DNA of 64,000 nucleotides from Allodiplogaster sudhausi (GCA_945643635.1 CALZFC010000166.1:124001-188000), one strand, 5' to 3'; positions 49,801 through 59,523 are shown, counted from the stretch's first letter. Notes: generated by a model not told the origin, from the letters alone. Made by a program: numbers and translations.

Positions 49801-52800
49801 AGTATAGGTTAGAAGACATAGAAACAAAAACACAAAAAAATAAATAACGAAAACAGAGATACTTGTTCTTCACCATTTTATCTGTTACTTTAGAACATGG
49901 CTATCCTTAACTCTATTGAATTTTGAAAACATTATTTAAAAATTTGATACACACCATCAACACATTCACTAATAATGATACATCCAAGAAAATGAATGAT
50001 ATGTAAAATGAAAAAAAAAATTCATAGCCATTCTAAGTAATATATATGTAACAAGGACAGTGAAGGAAAATAGTATAGGTAAGAAGACTTAGTAAAGGCA
50101 ACAAAGATTGAATATATCTTACTTCATAATTTCTTCAGTTACATGTACATATGTTCTATTTTCTTTGTATTGGATGTTGCACCATGAGAAACGTTTGAAG
50201 CGTCACCTGTACAAAAAAGAAAGCCTGTTAAAAAACAAACTGCGATGTAATGTTTATTGACTATGCTGACCTTGTCTATGCCATGAAGGATTTTGTGAAT
50301 GAAGATCACACTTTGCGTTTTGTTCTTACTTAAATAAATTTGTCGAAGAACATAAATGCAACTACTTGGACAAAGAGAGAAATAGAGAAGAAGTAATACA
50401 AACCTTAGTGTCACATTTTGGAATCTTCCTGGTAAATGTTTCCTACAATCAGACAAGACACTTGTTCACAAAACTTAAGACACCATACGCAAGAAAAAAA
50501 TCACTTACATCAACATGGTCATACTTTGCCATATCGTTGTTGGAAACTTAACGCACTATCTTTACCAATTATATTCGGAAAAAGAAGACATAGACATGTA
50601 AAATAACATGTAAAGTGAGTATTTAGACAATGAGAGAAATAGACAAGAAGTAATACAAACCATAGTGTCACATCTTGGAATCTTACTGGTAAATGTTTCC
50701 TACAAACAGATACTTGTTCAAACACTTTAGAAAAAATATGCAAGAAAAAAATCACTTACATCAACGTGGTCATACTTTGCCATATCGTTGTTGGAAACTT
50801 AATGCACTATCTTTGCCGATTATATTCGGAAAAAGAAGACATAGAAATGTAAAATAACATGTAAAGTGAGTACTTAGACAAAGAGAGAAACAGACAAAAA
50901 GTAATACAAACCATAGTGTCACATCTTGGAATCTTACTGGTAAATGTTTCCTACAAACAGATACTTGTTCACAAAACTTAAGAAACCATATGCAAGAAAA
51001 ACATCACTTACATCAACATGGTATAAACCATAGTGTCATATTTTGGAATCTTGCTTGTAAATTTTTCCAACAAACAGACAAGACAAATGAAGACAACAGA
51101 CTCAAACTTGGTTGTTCACACAACATAAGAAAACATACTACGTAACCAGTACGCAACGAATCCCCCTCTCAAATTGTCTCTGTAATTTTTCTAAGTCCAA
51201 AATCACAGTTGAAATTTTTCATAATTTTTTTAAGTCTATGCATTTTGCAAGGTGTTGGTGCTAACCATTAGTTCTTTTTTTTACATTTTATATCTTCAAT
51301 TTTTCTTTGATGTATAATTATTATCGTAATTTATCAAATTGGTAATGCTTTCAATGATAAACAGAGTTGCAGCGATCATGGTCCTGCCAGACTTCATTCC
51401 TCTCCCTATATATCTCTTCTTCACACTTGGAATTCGAATCATCGCGACGAGTACTCTCACAACGGACGAGATTGACTCAATCAATAACATCCTTCGAGAG
51501 GAACGAATTCGCACTAACCACCTCATCGAAAACTTCATCATCAATCAGCCACGCATTATCCCAGGCTCAAACTCATCGACACACATCACTGTTCGATTGA
51601 ATGTCGCAGGGCATCACAGTTCTCTCGGTAGAATACCTGTCAGGGTCTCCATTCAGGTCTTTTTTATATTTTACTGCCATTCTTTTTTTTTTTTGTTTTA
51701 CAAATCGAATAATTCAGGAATACATGTTCTGTCAACATGGTTCACAAGTGCATGCCCTAGCCTACCTCTAGTTTCGTCAGCCGACAACGCTTTCTTCCCT
51801 CTGGAATTTCTCTCAGTGGCGCTATAAGATCAAGATGACTGCTGCTGATTGTAAAGCATCCTTTCCCACTTTCGCTTAATACCTACATTGTTCTGTGAAA
51901 TATATGTTCTTGTTCTAAATCCATGTAGAATATGATCATGATAAAACTTATTTTAAGTCTATATTCCGAGAATGATACTTGTTAAATATGTTATGGCTTC
52001 ATGAAATGTTCTTCTTGTGTTTAGGATATTTTGTCTATATTTATTCCACGCTTTTGCTACGTCAAATGTTGTTAAATCATGCCCGCTTTGATTAACATAA
52101 TTAAATAAATAAACAGTTACAAAGATTGAGGAGTAATAGAAAAGTTCGGAAAGTGCATGTATATTTCCCACACTATTGCTAACCCCTCTCCTCTTTACAA
52201 CTTTACTGACTCGTGCATACATAAATCTTTCTTTTAATACAACTTGTATGAACATGAGAAAATTGCAAGTCAACGAATTGGAAAGTGTGCATCCATGTTC
52301 GTGTAACTCTCTAAATAATAACAAAATATGCTCAGTCCTACTAATCTTGTAAAATTAATGAAGTTCGTTGACATAGTTACCATATACATAGATGCATAGA
52401 TAGACCTTTTACTTCACTCCATCATATATCATCTCCTACCGAATGAATACTGTTGAGGCTAAGAAGCCTTAGTCTGTCATTCCTCCTTTTATTGTAATTA
52501 AGATGGAGAGATAATCCTTTCAGAATGCAGCTGAAAAGTATCTTCATTGTGGTGAGTGTGCTATTGCTTAGACATATGATTGCTTAGACATATGAAACAT
52601 AACTATTAAGCTGTCATTTGAAGAACAATAAAATCTATGTTGAGTTCCATGATATGTAATGTCCAATCCTCTGAGTCTTCTACCTCATCACACCTTTGCC
52701 ATACATGACTAGTATCTTTCCATTTTGCATTAACTCCAGCACTTTGGTTGTGGTATGTGTGCGTGCATTTCAACAACTGTCTGTTCCCTCGTCCACTTAT

Positions 52801-55800
52801 ACTCCATATCCTTGTGAATAATGCGTAAACGCTCCTCTAAATAATTATCTTTATATATTATCTATTACTTTTCTATTGTACTTTAGTGTCATTGAGTCTA
52901 CATATCGTTTCTATTAGTTACATAATTTCTTTCTTCTCTTTTCATTTAATATTATGTACTGGAAATTCTGCGTACATGGCATGCTCTTGCCGCGTGAATT
53001 GTTGTTCAATGATCTTCATGTCATATCCCCTTTGGATGTACATATAAATGAATAAATGAATAAAAATTCTCAGCCTTTCATTTAGAAATATTACCTCCTC
53101 CGGCAAAATTCCATATGTTTACATGAAAGAAACCTCTACTATTTCTTGCATCCCAGTTTTTATTATGTTCAATCAGTTCCTTCTACATATTCATTTACTT
53201 ACTGCGATAGTGCGTCCTGTTTAAAATCAAAAATGTATTAAGTCTGATCCCGGGAACTGTCTGATCCCGGGAACCCTTCTGTCCAATCTCCTCAACCTCC
53301 AAGGTAATAGAACGTATAATTTTTATCCTCATACTGGATTACCTAAACAAACATAATCTTCTTAGTCCAGCACAATTTGGATACCGATCCACCATTCCTG
53401 TGAACTCTCTTTTCTTTAGTCTGTCATCTAAAAAAACCACAACGTATTAGATTAGAAACACTATATTTCTATAGCCCTAATCTTTTTTTCTTAGATCTTT
53501 GATTCAACTTCTATTCTTTTTAGTATGATAAAATTGTGAAGTTATGTGGTCTCTTAAACTTCTACTGCGCTTTCCTTATTGATAGAACCCCATATATGTG
53601 TTTCAGACTCAAACTCAATAGCATATCCCACCACCTGTGGTGGCCCCACAGCAAATATATTATTAATAATACGATTTCATTTCAATATGTTCGTGCCTCG
53701 GTGTGCAATAAACAATGTATGTAGAGTACTTGCACTCTTGTTCACCATGATGTTCTTTGGTTTGTAATATTTCGATGTACCAAGAATGATTGAAAATCAT
53801 TGAGGAGGAAACTGTCAACATTTTGACCTTACATTAGACAATGAATGATGATCATATTCCATTTTGAGTATGGAACCAACATTACTTTCAATACTACTAT
53901 TGCACTGACAAGAAATTTTCTTCAATGATGAACAGATCATATTACATATCGAGAACGACAGCAAAATCACCTTTCAATATTGCTATTGCATAGAGAAGGA
54001 GTCAAGATAACTGTTCGCAATTTGTGACTTTCATAATCAAATGTATTGTTTGTGATGCACACTTGGTTTCCTCCGTGTTTGCAGCATCTTCTTTATATAC
54101 GTCCAACTGATACGATATATGTATTAACCATTCTCTGTGAATATGTTTTGTATGTACACAATATTCTTAATGGATATATTCGTTATGTGTCTGACTATTG
54201 AACTTCACCAAGAATTGTTTTGGTGAGTTGTGTCTTGTTTTATAATTGTTTTTTTGTAGAACTCCCTAGTATCACAGCTTATTTGTTATAGGCTAATCGA
54301 GTTAAACAACATTAATGTGAAACTTGAGTACATCCACATATGCTTCGTAAAACAATCGACCAACTAACATTGACAAATAATTCACGCTTACGATTTCTTC
54401 TTAGACATTCTATAAAAAGGTCGTAATGTAAGATGAGTAGAAGCTGTCAAACATGTGGTAAAAGACAATGAAGAACGGATCGTCTTTCACATCGTCACTT
54501 TCATTATTACTAGTGCATAGAGTAGGAAGCAATGTAACTGTTAGAGTTTCGCTATCAAATGTATTGTTTGTGGCTTCGTTCTAGCTGCCTTCCTTGGCGT
54601 TGGCAATGTCTTCTTTATTTACGTCCAACTGATAAGATATATGAGTTAACCAATCATTGACAATTCCTTTTTGTATGTACATAATATTCATAAGTTGCAT
54701 ACTTGAATTGGTAATGCGAACTGAACTTATTGGATATACATTAGTTATGTGTCTGACTATTGAACTATAACAAGAATTTTTTGGTTAGTTGTGTATTTTA
54801 ATATAATTATTTTTCTGTTGAACTTCCTCGTATCACAGCTTATTTGTTATAGGCTAATCGAATAAAATAACATTACTTTGTAACGTGCGTTCATCACTTC
54901 TGTTTCTTGTAACAATCGACTTACTAACATTGACAAAATATTTTACGTCTACCGATTGGAGTTCAGAAAATACTTGGTCATCATTTTAGAGGTAGATGCA
55001 TACTATAAAATATGTATGTTTCTTCTTCCTGAAAAAAAATTATAATGGACTTGGAAAAATACGATGGTGAATTATTCTAGGTAGGCTTTTGAACTTGGAA
55101 TAAATTATTGTATCACTTGAACATAACATATAAATTATTGTATCACTTGAACATATACGCCTGCATCTTTGTAACTGATATTACAGGGAGGCCGATAGCT
55201 TTCTTCCTTCATTTATTTATTTCGAGATTTTCGATAACAATTTCTCTTACTTTATACAAGGCTATTGAGATCCCTCACTTGCTTCATTGTACTATATGTA
55301 TGCACTAACGATTCATGTCTTTGCATTGCCAACTGTCTTTGTACTGCCTAAATGTTGGGGCCAATATACTAAATAGAGTACATTGAAATACTTGTTCTTA
55401 ATTTATGCTTGTAAACTAGAGAATATTTCCGTACATTTTGTTCATCCTCTCACTACTCATTCTTCCTGGACTTGTGAAAATGCAATGATATAAATTCATG
55501 GAGTGCTTTGGAGTTGGGAATATATTATTGTATAACTTGTCACTTGTACATGTACGTATGTATGCGCATATGTTCAATAGGGAGCTGGTATGACGGTCGA
55601 TTGGCTCATTGACTCATTGGTAGTGGTTCGTTTACAAATCAAAAATTCCAAATAAACGTCCAGCTAGTATTGGAAAAAGAATTCGCGCGGACGGGAAAGC
55701 ATACGAAATGGTTTGCTATTTGACATTTCATTTTATTTAAAAATTCATTTTGCTTTTAGGTTGAGAACGATGAGGAAGAAACAGTCAAAAACGTGTCCAT

Positions 55801-58800
55801 TGGCAAGGAGGGAAAGATCGTCTTCCATATCGAGAAAGGCAGCAAAGTTACTTTCAATATTACTATTGCATAGAGAAGGAAGCGTCGTAACTGTCCGCAT
55901 CCTGCAGCTTTCGTGATCAATGGACTTTTTGTGATTTGACTCTCCTGTTATATGCACTATTTCTCACTTGTCCGCCTTGGCGCTGGCAGCATCCTCTCTA
56001 GATCCTGAACGCTGATAAGACATGCATCATAGCCCATATGACATATTTCGTAATTTTTTTCCCTTCTCTAACTTGTATGTACATAAATCATATGTTATTT
56101 TCGTTATTGCGTGGGCGTTATTTATTTCATAATAGATTCCATTACCAACAGTAATGATATAAATAGAATTCGTGGGCATTATATTACATAACATACAGTG
56201 AAAGTACAGAGAATGACTTGGTCATCATTTAAGAGAGCACATGTCACTGGTGTAATATTAGGACTTGGAAAATATTCCTGTACTGAATAATTAACGAGGG
56301 GTTTTGGCCTTGGGAAATATGTATCACTATCACATACACGTTTGCATGTCTACATATTCAGTTGAGAGTTGGCATGACGGCCGATTGGCTCATTGGTAGT
56401 GTGTTAGTTTTCAAATCTAAAGGTCCAGGTTCGACCCCCCTCGGGCCAAACTCAATTGTTGTATTTATTCCGGACTTGTGATATTACCACTGGCTGAAAA
56501 ATATTATCCCTTTGGGCATAATCTGTGATCATGTGATGTATGATCACATCCCACACGAATGTCTACATCTTCACTTGCAAGTTGGTATGATGACCGAATA
56601 GCACATTGGTAACGTCACGACATACGACGCAAGCGGCTCAGGTTCGATTCCTCTCAGTGTTCTGGACTTGTGATATTCCAACTAGTAGAAATCCCCCTCC
56701 GTGACTGATGTGTGATCTTTAATGTATGATCCCTTCCACACGAATGTCTACATCTTCACTTGCTAGTTGTCATGATGGACGAATGACCGATTGGTAACGT
56801 TACAACATACTACGCAAGCGACCCAGGTTCGGATCCGGTCGTTGTCCTGGACTTGTGATATTTCGATTGACCAAGAACACGGTGGAATGAATCCTGGACT
56901 TAGAAAAATAACGGGAAAAATTTCAACGGGACGTTCTGGACTTAGAAAAATATCGGTGGAAAATTTCAACGGGGACTTCTGGACTTAGAAAAATAAAGGT
57001 CGAAAATTTCAACGGGAGTTCTGGACTTAGAAAAATTTCACTTGCCTAAGAACATGAGCACACTCATCATTCTCTCTCTCTTTCTCTCTCGCTCTTTCTC
57101 TCTCTCTTTCTCTCTCTCTCTTTCTCTCTCTCTCTTTCTCTCTCTCTCTTTCTCTCTCTCTCTTTCTCTCTCTCTCTTTCTCTCTCTCTCTTTCTCTCTC
57201 TCATTCTCAGATGGTCACAACAGCTGCGCTGTCTGACGTGGCGCGCCGCTCTGACCAATTTGCGTGACCCTTCCATTCTCTACGTTCAGCTCTTCCAGAC
57301 GATTGTTCGTGTTACGGTTTCCTGCCATTCATTTTCCACTCACAACGTTGACTTGGCAACTACATTTCTAATTTCTGTCAATGTCTTCATACAATGCCTA
57401 TGAAGCACAAGTAAAATAAATAAACAGTCTAATTTCACAGCTCGTCTCACTGCTATCAGGAATGGTTTTCTTCGGCGCTGGCAAGATCGATTCTCAGGTT
57501 TTTTTCGCTTTCGCTAGCCGTTACTAAAAGGATCTAAAAGTGCTACAAATAAACTAGATATGTGAAGGTGTTATTAGGCTTGTAGGATAGCATAAATTCA
57601 GGTTTGTGAGTTTGTTTTAATGTGCTTTAAACATTACACTCTGTTTATGTGCCTAATCGATAAATAGATGGGAAAAGAGGAAATTGCCTCCTTCCTATTT
57701 TTCTCTCCTCTCTCGTAGGCATCGATCATGAACGTGAACGGCGCGCTGTTCCAGCTGGTCGGCAGCATGAACTATCTCTTCATTTTCAACGTTGTCATTG
57801 TACGCATTGGAATGCTTTTACAATTAAGAATGACAAAAGTAATAATTTTTGATGTTGTTTAAAGGAGCCAAAAACTCAATCTTGAATTCGCGTCACTTTT
57901 TGCCTGACCGAAGTGCGAGCTAGAATGTGTTTTAGAAAGACGCGACTACAAAGATCGGGAAGATTAAAAAAATTACAGCTGATTTTCGTGCAAAAAATGA
58001 TAGGCAGTTAAATTTAGTAAACTAAAGTATTCAGACGACAGAGTTGTTTCCCCTAAACACCAAATACATTCCAAATTGCAGACATTCTGTAAAGAAGTGC
58101 CAACATTTTTGCGAGAGCACCAAGCGAATCTCTACCGCACAGACGCCTACTTTCTTGCAAAGAACATTGCGGAGGTAAAACGTTTTCTGTCATGACATGG
58201 AATCGAACTCGGGTATCACTCGCTCAGCGGGCCACCATCTGACCACGCGGCCATCTCGGCTTCCCTTGCAGTTGCCTCAGTACACGCTGTATGCTGTAAT
58301 CTACGCGACAATGCAGTACTGGATGGTCGGTCTCGTCCCTTCGCTCTCTGCCTTCCTCATCTACCTCGCCGTTTCCGTGCTCATTCATCATGTCGCGCTG
58401 TCGATCTGTCAGCACCCTCTTCCGCTCTGTCTCCCCCCTCTTTCCCTACATCTCCTCCCTCTCCCCATCTCTTTCTCTAACTTTTTCTCGTTCCCTCTCC
58501 TTCGTCCTCTCCCTTTCCTTCCCCTATCTCTCTTACTCTTTTTATCTCTCTCCCTCTCTTTCTCCTCTCCCTCTCTCTTCTTCTCCACTCTCTCTCTCTT
58601 CCTCTCTCTCTAACTCTCTTCAGCCTATCTTCTCTCGTGCTGCTTCCGCACCGTCGCACTCGCCTCTTCCTTCCTCACCGTAATCATCGTGCCGTTGCAG
58701 GCCTTCGGTGGCTTCTACATCAACACGGTTTAAATTAGTTTTTATTACTAATAATTATTTTACCTTTTAAATATCTTTATGAATTAAGGGCTGTAATTTT

Positions 58801-59523
58801 AACATAATTAATCATAATAAGGCTTTTTTAGCCACCAATTTTGACAGGCATCGCTGCCCTTCTACTTTCTGCCCTTCAAGTTCGCCTCTCACTTTGCGTA
58901 CGGCTTCGAGGCACTTGCTGTCAATCAATGGACGCGCGTTTCCGAGATTCCAGGTGTGATGAGCTAAAGTTGTTATTAGTTTTATCTTAATATCATAATT
59001 TTATTATTTTTATATTTTGTAAAAAAAAAAACAAAATATATTCTATTTATTCTTACATGTTCTTTTGAATGGAGAAAAGATGCATCGTTGATCATGTGAA
59101 CATCCAAGACGGCAGATAGTGCGATTTATGAGGCTCAAAAATGCTGTAATCATCAAGAAAAGAATTTTCATGAAGGGAGACCGAGACAATAAAGTGCGAT
59201 AGAATTGACAGCCTCGTTAAATATCATAAGAGAGAGATATTCATTTAAAAAAAAAAGCAAACGAAAGCGAGAATGAGGAAGAACTCTCGTTTAAAAAAAA
59301 TATATTTATCACTCTTATTCTTAAAGATGATCTCTCCCTCATGACAGGCTGCTCGCCCTCCACTACAGTGTCTACCTGCTCGCGTACGGGTGCTGATGTC
59401 CTCGCTCGTCTCGCCTTCTCTCCGGAGAATCTCTCGAAGGACATTGGCATACTCGCAGCAACGATTGTCTTGCTGCGCATTGCGGCATTCGGTGCGCTGC
59501 TACTTAGGACGCGGAGAGCATAG
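39047..59523 (+). CDS. White-type ABCG half-transporter (20 exons, 759 aa)
   Basis: An ATP-driven membrane half-transporter that works as a dimer. Exons: 39047-39161, 39464-39591, 39864-39968, 40109-40265, 40535-40662, 40734-40844, 41144-41311, 42140-42309, 42565-42636, 42822-42930, 43112-43201, 43345-43424, 57211-57304, 57441-57497, 57719-57799, 58082-58174, 58272-58407, 58624-58727, 58848-58953, 59348-59523. Coding length is 2280 nt and every phase agrees. Walker A GSSGSGKT is at residues 183-190, Q-loop Q231, signature LSGGE 291-295, Walker B ILLCDE 311-316, switch His349. The NPADHF motif follows at about 396. Six hydrophobic segments lie between about 500 and 755. ATPase-then-membrane order, [13 protein letters not shown]-like FGGFYINT and a Cys-rich last loop ([11 protein letters not shown]) fit ABCG, closest to White/ABCG1. 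Unusual are the Asn/Ser-rich insert at 117-140 and the 13.8-kb intron 12. Orthology to white itself and the substrate are not established. Confidence 0.96.
39322..39372. repeat. (CT)n tract in ABCG intron 1
   Basis: One of several long CT tracts that sit in the ABCG introns on the coding strand; others are at about 40366-40394 (intron 4), 40889-40961 (intron 6) and 58530-58620 (intron 17). Most lie in the 3' half of an intron and act at least as part of the pyrimidine tract. Confidence 0.93.
41391..41714 (-). mobile_element. BEL/Pao retrotransposon fragment (RNase H region)
   Basis: A 107-codon minus-strand frame within ABCG intron 7 contains [11 protein letters not shown] followed about 40 residues later by [12 protein letters not shown] and [10 protein letters not shown]. 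This order (Pro-Arg-Leu-Glu-Leu, then a Ser-Asp-Ser with hydrophobic run, then Phe-Val-x-Asn-x-Ile) is typical of the RNase H segment of BEL/Pao polyproteins. Only this part is present; reverse transcriptase, integrase and a matched pair of LTRs were not found. It is a truncated relic, antisense to the host gene. Confidence 0.75.
41715..42080. other. Rest of ABCG intron 7
   Basis: Adjoining the BEL/Pao fragment is a moderately GC-rich stretch with TTTATATGCACG near 41851, then a GA microsatellite at about 42041-42080. It could be element-derived, but no terminal repeats could be paired. Confidence 0.35.
43254..43325 (+). repeat. Dispersed repeat in ABCG intron 11
   Basis: GGCGTCTCTCTAAATCACAT, GCTCTCTCG, TCAGGCAAAAGAGCGCGAAT and TCAAG follow one another here. 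The same order of blocks occurs in the insert of the left satellite (for example 4187-4248) and, reversed, in ABCG intron 15. Confidence 0.6.
43789..43862. repeat. CT microsatellite flanking the palindrome, left
   Basis: The CT run ends exactly where the inverted repeat begins. The right flank of the palindrome (57071-57209) is also CT on the same strand. The tract is thus not part of the mirrored sequence, and the palindrome appears to have inserted into it. Confidence 0.92.
43893..44045. repeat. Subterminal 44-bp repeats, left arm
   Basis: Four copies of a unit containing TTTTTCTAAGTCCAGAA and CCCGTTGAAATTTT are in tandem next to the outer end; the mirror copies are at about 56888-57040. 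Related shorter motifs (ACAAGTCCAGGA, CCAAGTCC) continue inward at about 44080, 44260, 44453, 44665, 45452 and 45868. Confidence 0.88.
44087..44554 (-). repeat. Three tRNA-like (Pol III promoter-like) units, left arm
   Basis: Mirror copies of the right-arm units described at 56379-56846, located at 44485-44554, 44271-44342 and 44087-44157. Each has, on the minus strand, a box A-like TGG or TTGGTA segment and a box B-like GGTTCGA. Confidence 0.55.
45053..45262 (-). CDS. Candidate terminal exons of a palindrome-borne gene, left arm
   Basis: Mirror copy of 55664-55873 (exons 45262-45216 and 45166-45053). The 7-bp indel between the arms lies about 110 bp beyond the stop codon, so both copies keep the same frame. 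Confidence 0.4.
47471..47623 (-). mobile_element. LINE reverse-transcriptase fragment, left arm
   Basis: Mirror copy of 53303-53455. The frame stops soon after the conserved motif and the segment is decayed. Confidence 0.55.
49269..49580 (-). CDS. Candidate first exon of a palindrome-borne gene, left arm
   Basis: Mirror copy of 51345-51656, with the same frame and donor. The two arms diverge in homopolymer length just beyond the donor, which affects only the readthrough frame. Confidence 0.35.
49666..51259. repeat. Loop of the palindrome, with ~250-bp tandem repeats
   Basis: The non-mirrored centre is 1594 bp. It contains three full or partial copies of a ~250-257-bp repeat starting TAATACAAACC at 50394, 50651 and 50902, with shared blocks GGTAAATGTTTCCTAC and ACTTTGCCATATCGTTGTTG. 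Close to its right edge (51184-51240), two TTTTTCTAAGTCCA-like motifs match the subterminal repeats of the arms. No transposase-like frame is present; the small minus-strand frames at 50139-50456 and 50519-50755 follow the repeat. Confidence 0.85.
51345..51656 (+). CDS. Candidate first exon of a palindrome-borne gene, right arm
   Basis: From ATG at 51345, 104 codons run to an ATTCAG|GTCTTT donor. The product starts with a hydrophobic, signal- or anchor-like segment ([19 protein letters not shown]) and continues with a charged helix ([20 protein letters not shown]) and a polar stretch rich in Asn/Ser and Val/Ile ([11 protein letters not shown]). Complex composition distinguishes it from shadow frames. 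The overlapping frames on both strands are less protein-like. I do not recognise it, and no exon that must follow was proven; 55664-55873 on the same strand is a candidate 3' end. Confidence 0.35.
53303..53455 (+). mobile_element. LINE reverse-transcriptase fragment, right arm
   Basis: A short frame contains SKVIERIIF, then [19 protein letters not shown], the entry motif of reverse transcriptase in Jockey/CR1-like non-LTR retrotransposons (usually Lys-Val-x-Glu-Arg-Ile, then Ser-x-x-Gln-x-Gly-Phe-Arg). The frame ends at a TAG after about 50 codons. No catalytic Asp-Asp motif was identified nearby. It is a nested, inactive insertion inside the arm. Confidence 0.6.
55664..55873 (+). CDS. Candidate terminal exons of a palindrome-borne gene, right arm
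   Basis: Two open segments, up to 55710 and 55760-55873, are joined by a 49-bp intron (GTTTGC..TTTTAG). The joined frame reads [12 protein letters not shown], then [19 protein letters not shown] and [14 protein letters not shown] before TAG. Alternating hydrophobic residues suggest beta strands. The frame stays open back to 55624; a CGTCCAG acceptor allows a start at 55664. Diverged, frame-broken relatives of the last exon occur at about 53797-53870, 53927-53995 and 54433-54523. The product is not recognised. Confidence 0.4.
56379..56448 (+). repeat. tRNA-like unit 1, right arm
   Basis: Contains box A-like TGGCTCATTGG and box B-like GGTTCGACCCC at tRNA spacing. An anticodon-like arm TTAG-TTTTCAAAT-CTAA is possible, while the acceptor and T stems pair poorly. 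It is therefore a tRNA-derived relic rather than a working tRNA gene. It is preceded by ACATATTCAGTTGAGAGTTGG and followed by CCGGACTTGTGATATT, a frame shared with the next two units. Confidence 0.5.
56591..56662 (+). repeat. tRNA-like unit 2, right arm
   Basis: Box A-like TAGCACATTGG and box B GGTTCGATTCC are present, the latter matching the eukaryotic consensus. The leader TCTACATCTTCACTTGCAAG and tail TCTGGACTTGTGATATT repeat around each unit. The cloverleaf is incomplete. Confidence 0.5.
56776..56846 (+). repeat. tRNA-like unit 3, right arm
   Basis: Contains GACCGATTGGTAACG and box B-like GGTTCGGATCC, with much of the middle shared with unit 2 (ACGCAAGCG). Leader and tail match the other units, so the three form a ~200-bp tandem series. 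A partial fourth copy with only the 5' half lies at about 55594-55630. Confidence 0.5.
57071..57209. repeat. CT microsatellite flanking the palindrome, right
   Basis: CTCTCTCT with regular TTT interruptions, about 140 bp. Its end forms the pyrimidine tract of the exon 13 acceptor (TCATTCTCAG). Confidence 0.95.
57211..59523 (+). CDS. ABCG exons 13-20: membrane domain
   Basis: Exon 13 completes the Thr codon begun in exon 12 and opens with [20 protein letters not shown], the standard connection helix before the first membrane span. Spans are predicted near [87 protein letters not shown] and [41 protein letters not shown] is the typical ABCG loop between spans 2 and 3. The protein ends RTRRA. 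The domain's exact continuation after the 13.2-kb palindrome shows the gene is intact if that intron is spliced. Confidence 0.94.
57868..57940 (-). repeat. Dispersed repeat in ABCG intron 15, reversed
   Basis: On the minus strand this reads GTCGCGTCTTTCTAAAACAC, CTAGCTCGCAC, GTCAGGCAAAAAGTGACGCG then AATTCAAG. It aligns with 43254-43325 and with the satellite insert. Confidence 0.6.
58190..58262 (-). repeat. Antisense tRNA-like sequence filling ABCG intron 16
   Basis: On the minus strand this reads AAGCCGAGATGGCCGCGTGG, then a longer middle with CCCGCTGAGCGAG, then box B GAGTTCGATTCC. Box A TGGCCGCGTGG resembles class II tRNA (Leu/Ser type), as in many tRNA-derived SINE heads. The intron is only 97 nt (58175-58271), so little else is present. 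A SINE insertion that created or enlarged the intron is one explanation; a functional tRNA is unlikely because the acceptor ends do not pair convincingly. Confidence 0.6.

Larger units (their letters stand above)
43863..57070. mobile_element. 13.2-kb inverted-repeat (Foldback-like) element in ABCG intron 12
   Basis: Two arms of about 5.8 kb (43863-49665 and 51260-57070) are near-perfect reverse complements around a 1594-bp loop. The outer ends read ATGATGAGTGTGCTCATG. Mirror coordinates sum to 100933 in the outer 1 kb and 100926 further in. The shift is a 7-bp indel: ATGCTGC is present near 55988 and absent near 44940. Single-base differences also occur, for example near 47563. Subterminal 44-bp tandem repeats, long arms and a unique loop resemble Foldback-type DNA transposons. 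No transposase was recognised and any target duplication is hidden in the CT tract. A large inverted duplication or assembly error is the alternative. Confidence 0.8.
51260..57070 (-). repeat. Right arm of the giant inverted repeat
   Basis: 5811 bp, reverse complement of the left arm with a few substitutions, a 7-bp indel and homopolymer-length differences (for example the T-run near 51690). Its content mirrors the left arm. Every open frame found in one arm is present in the other except where the homopolymer shifts the frame after 51680. Confidence 0.93.

Noticed and set aside
56379..56448. A functional tRNA with a UCA-like anticodon
   Set aside because: The anticodon-like loop can be drawn, but acceptor and T stems do not pair well, so I call it tRNA-like only.
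57042..57276. Long Ser/Leu and Arg/Glu frames at the right edge of the palindrome
   Set aside because: They come from the CT microsatellite before exon 13.
58197..58683. Plus-strand frames of 97-138 codons reading from exon 17 into the CT-rich intron
   Set aside because: They include true exon sequence but read through the donor at 58407 into low-complexity intron; the spliced model continues the ABCG membrane domain correctly.
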